DNA from: Plazaster borealis
Taxonomy: Eukaryota > Echinodermata > Asteroidea > Forcipulatida > Labidiasteridae
Reading direction: 5' to 3'
Assembly: GCA_021014325.1 (NCBI GenBank)
Contig: CM037460.1
Location: forward strand, 23,102,544-23,166,543
Length of the DNA: 64,000 nucleotides
This document shows, in pieces, positions 12,501 through 22,162 of the stretch. Below the pieces are notes generated by a model. It was not told where the DNA came from. It saw nothing but the letters and a program-made list of their open reading frames with translations, and ran no database searches. The translations under genes and the position numbers were made by a program. Position 1 is the stretch's first letter, and each line of letters starts with the position of its first letter.

Positions 12501-15500
12501 GCTCCGGAAATCTGGTCCATGCTCAGTGTCAAAAGACATACACCAATTGCTGGGTTCCTTACATTCGTAAGAATAATAGAAAATACTTTTTTCCCCGACA
12601 TCTTTAGGAAATGTTTTTAAACTCGAGGGTGAATCTCCAAATGAGAATTTTGGAATTGAGAATAGCTTCCCCGGGATGCATGGTCAAAGTAATATTTGAA
12701 GAAATCGGCGATTATGTATTTACTAACCCTATACAAAAACAAATTAAGGCAATATTACGAGAGCTTGTTTCGTGTATCTATATTCACCTTTTCTCGGATG
12801 CAGACTATTTTAATGGATGAAGGCTGTTTAATATTTATACCCAGAAACTAATGATGCATCTTGGTTTTACTCTTACCCATGTGATAAACATTGTATACTT
12901 TAGTACTTTAGTACTTAGTACTTTTCCCGAGTCCTATACGTAGTACGGCAAGGTGATGGGATTGTGCCTTTGGTGACGCCAGCATGGACTTTGGCACACA
13001 GTCAGAGTATGTCATGAGAAAGATATTAAAAGCTATAGGGCCATCACAGATTTGTCCTTGAAAAAAATATAAGTAGAATAACAAGCAATGTCAGCCATTT
13101 TGACAATTCTGAAAATTGCTTGTTTTAAATTCTACTTTTTTCAAAGGACAAATCTGTGATGGTCCTATCAGCTAAATATATTTCTCGTGTGACATTATCT
13201 GAATATAGGTGCCAAATTCCATGCTTGATGTAAGTGTATTATCAAAGGCACAATGCCCGCCCACCCCAAATATTTCCCCTATCGGCCCCACAAGCTGACA
13301 AAATAAATCCACATGCCTAACGGTACTAATGGCGTGTCGTGGCCGAGCGGTTAAGAGCGCCAGATTCAAGCTCTGGTGTTTGATCAGCAGAGTGTGGGTT
13401 CGAATCCCGGTCGTGACACTTGTGTCCTTGAGCAAGACACTTTACCATAAGCTTCTCTCCACCCAGGGGTAAATGGGTACCTGTGAGGGCAGAGATGGTT
13501 ATTGTGATTGATTGAGCCGAGTACTAGGCATTTGTTGCACAAGGCTGTATACTCCCCAGGGAGCTGAGATGGTTTAATGAATGATTTAAGGCCCAGTGAC
13601 CAAACGACCATTACTAAACGACAACGAACACCAAAACATTCATTTGAAGGAGGTTTGCAGCAGAGGTACCATGGTGTTTTATCAGATGATTGGATACTAG
13701 AAAGTGTTTATTACATTTCCATCTCAAAACTTAAGTGAAACTTTTAATTATCTCGTCTAGATTCCAATCTCCCTGGCTATGATTCACATAGACGGCTTGA
13801 CATGGATCCTGTCTCAACTGGCTTCATTTGCATGGATATCCGTTGCCGTGTCGTGCCTAGTGCTTCTCCTTATGAAGAAGAAAGTACCAGAAATACATCG
13901 CCCGTATGAAGTGAGTACCCTAACTCCCTCATTAATCCACTCAAAAAGCAAACCAAGGGCTTATCAATGGCGTTATTGGGGAGGGGTGGCAGAGGGCTGT
14001 TACCCCCCCCCCCCATGAGATCGATACAATACACAAATGAATGATTCGAGATATTATAAATAGCAACCCCCCCTTATGTCTTTTCCCATATCCCCCCCCC
14101 CCCAATGAAATTGTCTGGTTACGCCACTGGGCATAACTTTTGAAATTACTTGGAAACTATTACACAAAATGTAAAATTTATATGACCAGTGCAGTATCTT
14201 GCCTGCCAGGAAATGCCCTGGAATGTACCTAAAGGTCACTCTTTCTTTAAACAAAGATTGGTCTAATCGAATATCTTACTATTTCAAATATAATTTGTTT
14301 TAAAAATATTCTTTAGGGCCTACTAACAAATTAAAAATACATAAAAAACAAAACAATTTTAACAATACAAAATATCCATACAACCTAAGAGCTTTCATTT
14401 CTTTAGAAAGATTTCGGGAGGATCCAGTTGCGGAATTCATCTTTAGATATTAATAACAGACCTATATCATGGTTCGGCCATCTTGATTTTCTCCCATTTA
14501 AATCAATTTACCCAAAACCGAGGCTGGAAGGAGAAATAGTCTGGTCCCTTTTGTGTACAATGAACACTAGCATTGATTAATGCTATTGGATACAAGGAAC
14601 ATGACCGAGATGTTAGCAGCATGATAATGGTCTTCTATTGCTTATTGTGTGTGACATTAATTGAAGGTATTGACTGGCATTTTTGTTCATCGCCCACAGG
14701 TGCCAAAGTCCTTCCCAATCACTTTTCTCATAATAAGTCTAGTCCTCTTCGGATACTCGGTGTATCTCAACCCAATCGCGGTAGTTGTTACATTCAGCGT
14801 GGCATTCCTTATTGTCCCTCTCAAGAAGCTCAGTGATAAAGTCTTTCAGCTAAACCCACAACTTATACGTAAAGGAGGTAAGTTTATTCTTATTTTGTCT
14901 CGATAATTGAGTTGAGTATTCATAGCTTGCTCGACACTTGCGTTTAGTGAACCGGTAGGTTGAGTATTCATAGCTTGCTCGACACTTGCGTAGTGACACA
15001 GTAAGTTGAGTATTCATAGCTTGCTCGACACTTGCGTAGTGACACAGTAAGTTGAGTAGTCATAGCTTGCTCGCCACTTGCGTAGTGACACAGTAAGTTG
15101 AGTATTCATAGCTTGCTCGCCACTTGTGTTGTGACACAGTAAGTTGAGTAGTCATAGCTTGCTCGCCACTTGCGTAGTGACACAGTAAGTTGAGTATTCA
15201 TAGCTTGCTCGACACTTGCGCAGTGACACAGTAAGTTGAGTAGTCATAGCTTGCTCGCCACTTGCATAGTGACACAGTAAGTTGAGTATTCATAGCTTGC
15301 TCGCCACTTGCGTTGTGACACAGTAAGTTGAGTAGTCATAGCTTGCTCGACACTTGCGTAGTGACACAGTAAGTTGAGTATTCATAGCTTGCTCGACACT
15401 TGTTTTGTGATACGGCACTGTATGTTGAGCGAGGCATTATTTCGCGATGGGGGAATTTCCCCCCCCCCCCGCCCTCGCCCCCAACCCCAGTAGACTAGGG

Positions 15501-15779
15501 TGGGGTTTGTAGACACGGGCTCGAGCTGTTCAGGGAGTAGTCGCATCGATTTAATACCATTATAGTATTCCGATTTTTATAACCTTAAAAGTTACCATTT
15601 CTAACCATACCACGTGTATTTCTCATTATTTTTGTTTCTTTCTTTACGTGCACCTTTATTAATTTATTTTCTTTGTTTGGTCAAAATGGTTTTCTTTTCC
15701 CTTTTTTTTTTTAGAGCGGGTGACCTTATTCCTGCAGAAGCTGCTCGTGGTTGTACATCAAGAAATTGATAACGAATGA
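3582..15779 (+). CDS. SLC7-family amino-acid transporter light chain (LAT/b0,+-like), divergent; 11 coding exons
   Basis: Exons: 3582-3993, 4672-4881, 5947-6072, 7608-7710, 9432-9476, 10594-10717, 10972-11078, 12470-12566, 13761-13910, 14700-14877, 15715-15779. All introns are GT-AG and phases agree, giving 538 aa. The family moves amino acids across membranes as light chains disulfide-linked to an SLC3 glycoprotein. Seen: a polar N-terminus of about 75 residues with a proline run (62-66), then about 12 hydrophobic segments. The likely heavy-chain cysteine is Cys215 (VNCMSVRW). Segment 8 keeps FNGLVMGSGRLLMVASR, and IHRPYEVP matches the family's ERPIKVP. Odd: the first-helix GSG motif reads GPN (91-93), and the sixth-helix FAYGGWN-type motif reads FIGWIVV (282-288). 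The start is the first ATG after the open frame begins. An AATAAA lies at 16485-16490. Substrate and exact subfamily cannot be assigned. Confidence 0.88.
4376..4411. repeat. Short perfect hairpin with GGAGGTAGAA arms
   Basis: The arms CATGGAGGTAGAA and TTCTACCTCCATG are exact complements around an 8-base loop, inside intron 1 of the transporter. The same arm sequence appears at about 31157-31187 and 30380-30415, with a fragment at 5665-5685, so it is a recurring small palindrome. Confidence 0.7.
4945..5140 (-). mobile_element. tRNA-derived SINE, family 1, fullest copy
   Basis: On the minus strand the head reads like a tRNA: an A-box-like TGGTCTAGTTGGTAAGACAT (complement of 5075-5094) and a B-box GGGTTCGAATCC (complement of 5039-5050). 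The body follows, with 'CTCGGGAAAGTACCGAGTATACAGTAC'-type sequence. It lies in intron 2 of the transporter. It is repeated at 49806-50000 and partly at 722-845 and about 12850-12950. The head cannot form a clean tRNA end pairing, and the conserved tail marks it as a retroposon, not a tRNA gene. Confidence 0.8.
5693..5872. mobile_element. MITE family C (ATAGACC.TTATCATGG ends), copy 1
   Basis: The left end (ATAGACCTTTATCATGGTG, GGCCATCTTG) is the inverse of the right end (CAAGATGGTGGCAGCATGAT, AGAGGTCTAT). Copies with the same ends lie at 14457-14640 and 40189-40345. It is non-coding and inserted in intron 2 of the transporter. Confidence 0.8.
6245..6425. repeat. 21-bp tandem repeat
   Basis: About seven imperfect units of 'gagtttcgagttgaagttttc' run head to tail in transporter intron 3. 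On the minus strand the unit reads as a seven-residue repeat (ENFNSKL). No splice or start context supports a coding role. Confidence 0.8.
7755..8015. mobile_element. Foldback element with histone-type 3' stem-loop, copy 1
   Basis: The arms (GTAAACTTGCGGGTATAACCATG on the left, CATGGTTGTACCCGCAA on the right) are inverted. An outer inverted stretch joins 'ctttgcatggtgtgg' to the matching right flank, best seen in the copy at 59505-59750. The core is not palindromic. It holds CTGAAGAC, then a GAGCAG/CTGTTC stem, then GAAACGTC (7881-7911), and then GGCTCTTTTCAGAGCC (7923-7938). This lies in intron 4 of the transporter. Confidence 0.75.
7923..7938 (+). promoter_or_regulatory. Histone-mRNA-like 3' stem-loop
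   Basis: GGCTCT, loop TTTC and AGAGCC make the 6-bp stem and 4-base loop of the animal histone mRNA 3' processing signal that binds SLBP, preceded by ACC and followed by AACA. There is no histone ORF beside it; it belongs to the repeat. Whether it is functional is unknown. Confidence 0.55.
8572..8773. mobile_element. MITE family D (CCAGG.GCGGATCC ends), copy 1
   Basis: The ends are CCAGGGGCGGATCCAGG and GGATCCGCGCCTGG, with GATAC or ATA at both borders suggesting a short target duplication. The interior has a C/T-rich tract and G and C homopolymers. A nearly identical copy sits at 12061-12273 in the same gene. ORFs within it come from low-complexity sequence. Confidence 0.85.
9125..9315. mobile_element. 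Small inverted-repeat element
   Basis: GTTGCAGAGCTGCCAAC at the left and GTTGGCAGCTCTGCTGTT at the right are inverted copies around about 155 bp of AT-rich sequence, in transporter intron 4. This is the form of a MITE. Related fragments are seen around 60000-60100. Confidence 0.6.
11041..11160 (+). repeat. Local tandem duplication of the 3' part of transporter exon 7
   Basis: The sequence 'ggcctcgtcatgggaagtggaag' spanning the exon 7 donor recurs at 11131-11154 as 'ggcctcgtcatgggacgtggaag'. Shared downstream text ('tttatttat..tacgatgtta') shows that the intron start was copied too. In the second copy the splice GT has become GA. A weaker third echo (gggaagtggaag) lies at 11411. Confidence 0.75.
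11762..11985 (+). mobile_element. tRNA-derived SINE, family 2, copy 1
   Basis: It begins with a tRNA Leu/Ser-like head (GTGTCGTCACGGCCGAGCAGTTAAGAGC) with a B-box GGGTTCGAGTCC at 11830-11841. It continues with the shared tail 'gtgtccttgagcaagaccctttaccataa'. It lies in transporter intron 7. Other copies: 13330-13605 (+), 24310-24790 (-), 26040-26235 (-), 35040-35335 (-), 43805-43925 (-), 44365-44645 (-), 62705-62880 (-, partial). Confidence 0.8.
12061..12273. mobile_element. MITE family D, copy 2
   Basis: It is nearly identical to the copy at 8572-8773, including the internal 'caagcagcaaaatgataaatgaag' and the C/T tract, and is bordered by CTA on the left and CTAC on the right. High similarity between the two copies 3.3 kb apart points to recent movement or gene conversion. 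It abuts the SINE ending near 12060 in intron 7. Confidence 0.85.
12955..13255. mobile_element. Inverted-repeat element in transporter intron 8
   Basis: The arms include 'gccatcacagatttgtcctt' on the left and 'aaggacaaatctgtgatggtcc' on the right. Outer arms run 'ttgtgccttt' and 'aaaggcacaat', around a loop near 13090. A diverged single arm occurs at about 2628-2790. It is non-coding. Confidence 0.7.
13330..13605 (+). mobile_element. tRNA-derived SINE, family 2, copy 2 (best preserved)
   Basis: The head reads GTGTCGTGGCCGAGCGGTTAAGAGC (A-box type) with GTGTGGGTTCGAATCCC at 13393-13409. It is followed by 'ggtcgtgacacttgtgtccttgagcaag' and a long body ending near 'tttaaggcccagtgacc'. The long common tail shared by many copies distinguishes it from a tRNA gene. 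It lies in transporter intron 8, about 150 bp before exon 9. Confidence 0.85.
14457..14640. mobile_element. MITE family C, copy 2
   Basis: It has the same inverted ends as 5693-5872 (ACCTATATCATGGTTCGGCC on the left, GCATGATAATGGTCT on the right). It lies in transporter intron 9, only about 60 bp upstream of exon 10. Confidence 0.75.
14911..15423 (+). repeat. 46-bp minisatellite, 11 units, with 92-bp higher-order period
   Basis: Units start at 14911, 14959 and then every 46 bp from 15005 to 15373. Each begins GTTGAGTA and contains CATAGCTTGCTCG followed by CACTTG. From the third unit on, the variant GTATT alternates with GTAGT, so the array grew latterly as pairs. It starts 33 bp after the exon 10 donor of the transporter. 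Units are contiguous with no unique spacers. Confidence 0.95.
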
Positions 15780-17575
15780 GATGACCTATAGTGGTCGTCG
15801 TAGTTCTGCTTTTAATTGGGGGTTGGGGGGGAACCGCCACCCCAAACAGAGACAACATGCTGGAAAAGGTTGTTGTTGTGTGGAAATTGTACAAAACCAA
15901 TGGCACACAACGGTAACTAACCACATACAAGCAGTGGGCGTAACCAGACACTTTCATATTATATTTCATTGGTTGCAAAGACATAATGGGGTAGGGTAGG
16001 GGGTCATGTTCATGTATCGAACCATTTATTTGTGAATTTGTTCAATCTCATGGGGGAGGCAATAGGTTGGGGCAAGGGCACTGAGTGGGGGAGGGGGCAT
16101 CTGCCCTCCGCTGCCCACCCCACCCCCTCTGGTTACGCCACTGCCTCAATTATAAGTATATACTTTTGTTTACATTATTTACCACAGCCCCAAGTAGTTT
16201 TGTTCCTAACTGAGATTACAAGAGAGATTGAAGTTATTGGAAATTACATTATATTCGGACCGAGGGAAAAAAACTCAAAATAATTTCATGACACTGAACC
16301 AGTTTAGTTTTCTTGTACATTATTATTATTAACTTTGTCTATTCATAATTTCAACAATTAATTTAGATACAGATGATGACAATTTTATTATAATAATACC
16401 TCAGTGATAATAACGCCTAAGTAAACATTGAATGCCCAAGACGTGTATAGCAATCTCGGTCCCCGTTTGTCAAGTATGGACTTAAATAAAGGGATTGTAT
16501 ACATTTGGTAATTGGAACTAACTGTTTGTTTCAATCCTATATAGTTGTAGATATATACCATAAAACTAACCTGTGAAAATTTTATTTCAAAAGGTGGTAG
16601 CGTTTTTGAGATGTTGCCGAAAATCTGGAGCGGTTATATGTCCACGCAGGAAAAAAAATCTGCAAGTGGAATACACAATCTGAGAGATTCAAATTTGTTG
16701 GGATAAAAAGTGATATCTTTTTCATAACCACAATACTTCGAAGTGAAAAGTTTCTCAAAATGCATTATACCATCCAAACTGCTGTACTTCTTACCAGTTG
16801 TTATTGCCATTAATTTCCAGAGTCATTACCAAACGTATACAGACCCTTTAATTAACGAAGATAACTTTATGACAGTGCCAATTGGGCACTTGTGTCAGTT
16901 AAATACGTACATGGGGAAGAACAAGCTTTCGGTAGATCATTAGACAGACAATGTCAACTTCTGCAATTACTACATGCTAGTCTAATTCCCTTTGAAGGTT
17001 TATTTTATTATACACAATGTTTGCCCATCTGATGTTAACCACGGGTGACAATTTCCAGACTTTTATCTTAATTCAGACATGTTGTGGATTACTTTCTTCA
17101 CATATAAAGAAATCATGTTCTTTGATTGGTGCCGCGGGTACTGTTCTCGAAAGATTGAGCTTCAAATATATAATCCCAGGGGTTATTAAAAGGTGGAAAT
17201 GCCATCATTTCAAAACACTTCCTAAAAATTGGTTCCTTGTTTCAAAACTTTCCTGCCAAAAATGACTCTCATCCCTGATTAACAGGTGATGGGGTTTAAA
17301 GTTAATGTTTAATTGGAATGCGCTGTTCATAAAAAAATGTTCAGGTAACTGGAATTTCATTCACGAAGAGGCAAGGCCACTCTCCTTTGTGGGTTGCTTA
17401 AAAACTTGTGAAGAAATAAGACATTTTTGTATTACAAGTTGGGGGGGGGGGTCTGACTAGAGCTGTGACCTAATTAGCTGCTAGGGCTTGGTCGCCAAGT
17501 TAATATGCGTTGAAGCATAGGATGTCCACCGTAACAACCTTAGCAGCAGCCGCAACGGCAATTTCAGGGCAATAT
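15780..17575. other. Intergenic DNA 3' of the transporter, with MITE family B copy 2 (16485-16853)
   Basis: The transporter 3' UTR presumably starts here. AATAAA at 16485-16490 is the first good polyadenylation signal and coincides with the left edge of the MITE. At 15950-16140 is G-rich sequence with 'ggttacgccactg', similar to 14113-14130. At 17490-17560 is a fragment of the inverted-repeat family seen at 24079-24222. No exon is recognised. Confidence 0.6.
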
Positions 17576-18509
17576 AGGACATGACCTCCATGGCCCACGG
17601 CAAAGACCAGGGCAATAGAGGACATGACCTCCATGGCCAAAGGCAAAGACCAGGGCAACAGAGGACATGACCTCCATGGCCAAAGGCAAAGACCAGGGCA
17701 ACAGAGGACATGACCTCCATGGCCCAAGGCAAAGACCGGGGCAATAGAGGACATGACCTCCATGGCGCAAGGCAAAGACCAGGGCAACAGAGGACATGAC
17801 CTCCATGGCCCAAGGCAAAGACCAGGGCAATAGAGGACATGACCTCCATGGCGCAAGGCAAAGACCAGGGCAAGAGAGGACATGACCTCCATGGCCCAAG
17901 GCAAAGACCGGGGCAAGAGAGGACATGACCTCCATGGCCCAAGGCAAAGACCAGGGCAATAGAGGACATGACCTCCAAGGCCCAAGGCAAAGACTGGGGC
18001 AAGAGAGGACATGACCTCCATGGCCAAAGGCAAAGACCAGGGCAACAGAGGACATGACCTCCATGGCCCAAGGCAAAGACCGGGGCAAGAGAGGACATGA
18101 CCTCCATGGCCCAAGGCAAAGACCAGGGCAACAGAGGACATGACCTCCATGGCCCAAGGCAAAGACCGGGGCAAGAGAGGACATGACCTCCAAGGCCCAA
18201 GGCAAAGACCAGGGCAACGTAGGACATGACCTCCATGGCCCAAGGCAAAGACCAGGGCAACGTAGGACATGACCTCCATGGCCCAAGGCAAAGACCGGGG
18301 CAATAGAGGACATGACCTCCATGGCCAAAGGCAAAGACCAGGGCAACGTAGGACATGACCTCCATGGCCCACGGCAAAGACCAGGGCGAGAGAGGTGATC
18401 ACGGCAAAGACCAGGGCAACGTAGGACATGACCTCCATGGCCCACGGCAAAGACCAGGGCGAGAGAGGTGATCACGGCAAAGACCAGGGCAACGTAGGAC
18501 ATGACCTCC
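17576..18509. repeat. 43-bp minisatellite, about 21 units
   Basis: The unit starts AGGACATGACCTCCATGG and continues with an AAAGACCAGGGCAA-type segment; successive units start 43 bp apart (17576, 17619 and so on). Because 43 is not a multiple of three and no unit contains a minus-strand stop, all three minus frames stay open for about 300 codons. This yields artefactual proteins with a 43-residue period. The right end contains shorter units joined by 'gagagaggtgatcacggc'. Related single segments occur at 43425-43530 and 54230-54365. Confidence 0.95.
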
Positions 18510-21500
18510 ACAGCTCCTTTCAATTTCCAGGCCTGAATTGAGGATTTATTTATTGAATTAATTTTGCATATATATATATTACCCTATTTAGAGGTGCTTT
18601 TGAAAATTAGAAGACTAAAATGATTCCACTAACATCAGTTCTCTATTTAAAATAATAAGAATGTAATCAAAATAAACTGTCTTAAAATATCGTTTTCCAA
18701 TAAACAAAATGTATTTATAAAGTGAAACACCTGTTTATTGTGGTTTTATTTATATTGCTGCACATAAACCAACATTAAATGAAACCGATTATTTGCATTC
18801 ACGAACAAGTCCAAGGCATTTTGCTATGAACGCTCAGGCAAGGTTGTCAAATCAATTTGTTTGTTAAGTTCTAATTATTGCCTTTCATTGGCGAAATGAA
18901 CTTCAACATGCTTTGTTTTTTTAATATAAAAAAAGAGGTAAAGTTACCAACTCAAGAAATAGCCAATGCCCATGGCTCAAGTCTAATTTCTTTAAGCTTC
19001 TCAGCATGAAGTTATGCTTGGAAAATGTATCTTTTTATTCATTTATTTATTTTGTCTTGTTTAACCAGGGTAGCCCCATCAGTTTTCAATGAACTGTTCT
19101 TCCTTGGGGGGCCTTTTCTTAGCAGAGAACCAATGTAAATTACATAGCATTCTCAACAACAATCTGCAAAATCTGTTTATTTTTGCAAAGCAAGGCTCGA
19201 AAGCACACATGCAAAGGTCAAGTAAATAAAAAACTGAAAACAGCACAAACAAAAACACATGACAGTTGAGAAAGGTTCAACTCCGTACATGTAAACCTTT
19301 CCCACCAAATTTTGGACGTCTATATTTAACTGAATTTGTTTAAGTACGTTAATATGAGTCTCACTAGCTTTGCTGGAATACCGTACCCTTAAAAACCCCC
19401 ACTATTTAGCAAGTACGTCAGAAGCTTTCTGTAACAGACATGCAACTTTACAATCACCCCCCCCCCCAAAAAAAAAAAAAGAAAAGAAAAGGAAACTGCT
19501 CAAGGCACAAGATATTTGACGATGTTTTCAACTATGACTAGCACTAGTGAAGCGAAAAAAGTAACCAGCTTAGCAGTAGAGATATTTTGAATGATTTGCT
19601 TTCAGTTCAGAGATGTTTTTGCTTTTGGTGGCTATAAACAAACCTTTGAGTATACTGCCACCATGCACCTTACTTTACACAGACATGAATTGCATTGCAG
19701 TTTTCCTACATGTATGTACCCCACGACCCAAACTCTTAAATATGCAGACATCTGTTTATGTATGTAGATAAAACGTTAATGAATGTACAACACTTTATGA
19801 GCGCTTCTGAAGAACCACCTTCACGGTTAAACGCGCCATGTTGTTCGCGGGGTAGATTTGTTTACTTTGAACATGCGTTACCGTCTGCGACTCGGTGCTC
19901 GAACTTCCAAAGACTCATCTGGAAAAGGTGCGTGAAGATAATTACATTACTGCAGTATTACAGCTGCGACTCGGCGCTCAAACTTCCACACACGCATCTG
20001 GAAGGTGCGTGAACATCAAGCACCGAGTCGCAGGCAGCATCGCTTGTTCGAAATGAAAAATCTGCCCCATGAACAAGATGTGAAGGTGAAGGTACTGATT
20101 ATCTGCTGCAATTGCGTTGAAGCTTAGGCTGCCCTTTAGCAATAGCTGCAGTCACTTATTCGAACAACGCCCAAGTTTGGCAGGTTTGCCAGACATAACA
20201 AAAGTTTAGCACTTGATTTACATGCAGCACAAAGCTGTAGCACATATTTATTCTATCTGTCATCAAACCACTCGCATCAATCCGAATTGCGAGGATGGAT
20301 GCAACTGATGGGTGGCTGGGGGTCAGGAACGCTTTGAAATATTACATCAATGTTTAGAGAGTAAGGGGCCACACGTAACATTTATCACAGAAAACATTAC
20401 TTAACAGACTCCTTAGCTAAGCCAAAAAGAATTAGTAGGATACCAGCTACAAACACTACTGTAATATTCCAGCTGGTAACCCAATTCTGCCTGCTAAGCA
20501 ACACTCTTCCTTGATATAGGGAAATGATGGTGATTAGTAGATCCATATAATTGGTCCTTGATCACATCCAACCGACCGTTACGAACAACGCTCCATAAAC
20601 ACTGTAGACCTAATTTCCATAAAGATCAAATTCCTGTGTTACACACTGTGGTAGAAAAATGGCATCTTGAAGTACGTCATTTTTCAAACTATAAGAAGCC
20701 AGATTTCGAGCTAATTTGACTGAATTCATCCTGTATGAGTGACTTCAGTCATAAAGTACGCTCCCATCTCGGCAACCTATATAGACCCATTGCATATGAC
20801 GTCACACTCTCAAAAAGGAGGCAGATCATTGGACGATAGCTGTTCAATGTACGTAAAAACGTGCACGTGACCTCAGCATATCTGTAGCGTTTCGCATTAT
20901 GCAAGGGGGATCTATTGATTTAAATAGACCCGGGAACGCGCCTCCGACAATGCGCGTCATTTGGGGTGTCAAAACTCTCTTTTGTGCATGTTTGTATACG
21001 ATTTTGACACCGACAAATGACACCCAGGATAGGCGCATGTGAGTACGCTGCGCGTTGTGCAATGGGTCTATAGTCGGTGGAAATATAGTTTCAAGTTTTG
21101 TCATGTTTGTGTTTCAAGTTTGTTACCTTTTGGTAGCCCAAAATGACGCAAAATCTGTGTGTTTTCGTGAAACTTGTTTTAAGTTGTTAAACTGGTAAAT
21201 GTGCAGTTTGTGATAATTGTATGGTGTCATACCATCTTTGACTTCAACTGCCTGTTACACAATGGCGATATAAAGTGTTGGTAATATCTGGTAGCCAATT
21301 GACTGCCGAGCTTTGCGACTATGCTCGATCACATTCAGTAATATTCGCATGGGTAGAGCATTTCCACATTAGCTTTCTAATGGTTTCAGAAAGGCTATGA
21401 TGTACCGCTCCCCTTTTTATAGCATTTAATCGCGACGAGCTTACAGCTTTTCTTTTTTAAGAATTGAAACGATAAGACTTTTGTTCTAAATACATCCCAG

Positions 21501-22162
21501 GTTGTCAGGTCATGTAACTTGAACGACTTCATTGTTGCCTGTATACAGATACTATGTAAAAAAATTGTCATATATACATATACAAGGAAACACAATGATA
21601 TATTGTGTCAAATATAACATCCTTGCTTTCGAGACAGAGAGACGAGACAAAGAAAAACAAAATGTCAGGAAAATATTCACATCAGACCTTGTTTTGTGTC
21701 AAAAAAACCACCCCAAAACCAAGATAAACCAACATTTTGTTGATGTTGGTTAAACTGTGGAAATTGCACCACAACATGCATTAAACAACCAGCCAGTGAG
21801 AAAGTTCCAGCAAGTTGTGAAGCCAATGAGAATTATCCAAGTGCTGAATTGAGAAATAATTGTACTCTTTCCATTTTCTACAGAACTTTGAAAAGAAAAT
21901 TCAATTCAGCCATTCAATTTCAACAACTTCCTGTTGCTCAAGCCATCCATACCTTCCACATATCTTAACAAATCAACCAAATGGTAAGACTTTGTGAAGT
22001 AATTCTGACCCTCGACTGTTTTTTCTGTTTTTTTAAGAAAAAAAGTTGCCAAACACAATGTCAAAGAGCCAGTCCATGTGAGATGGCTGCACGGGAAACA
22101 AAATGGAAAAATAAGAGGGAGAGAAGATATCTGTTCACATTTCTCTTGAATTGCGATGGATT
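18510..22162. other. Intergenic repeat-rich DNA between transporter and VPS35
   Basis: No gene is recognised. Around 19030-19130 is a T-rich stretch with 'gtttaaccagggtagccccatcagt', probably a retroelement tail. At 19880-20040 a CTGCGACTCGG motif appears twice directly and once inverted. At 20782-21074 is an inverted-repeat element with 'atagacccattgcat' and 'gcaatgggtctata' ends. The remaining short ORFs have no family resemblance. Confidence 0.5.
20782..21074. mobile_element. Inverted-repeat element (ATAGACCCATTGC ends)
   Basis: The left end ATAGACCCATTGCATATGACG and right end TTGTGCAATGGGTCTATAG are inverted copies. Internal inverted pieces include CGCGCCTCC and 'tgacacc'. This is MITE-like, with no coding capacity. 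Confidence 0.65.

Noticed and set aside
13330..13410. Genuine tRNA genes (also at 5030-5110, 33140-33215, 57514-57580)
   Set aside because: A and B boxes are present, but acceptor ends do not pair, and each copy continues into a tail shared with other dispersed copies, which marks tRNA-derived SINEs.
14911..15423. CRISPR-like array of regular repeats
   Set aside because: The 46-bp units are contiguous with no unique spacers, and the window is eukaryotic.
17481..18523. Three overlapping minus-strand ORFs of about 300 codons that could be read as a repetitive secreted protein
   Set aside because: They arise from a stop-free 43-bp tandem repeat; all three frames give the same peptide period, so there is no frame-specific selection.
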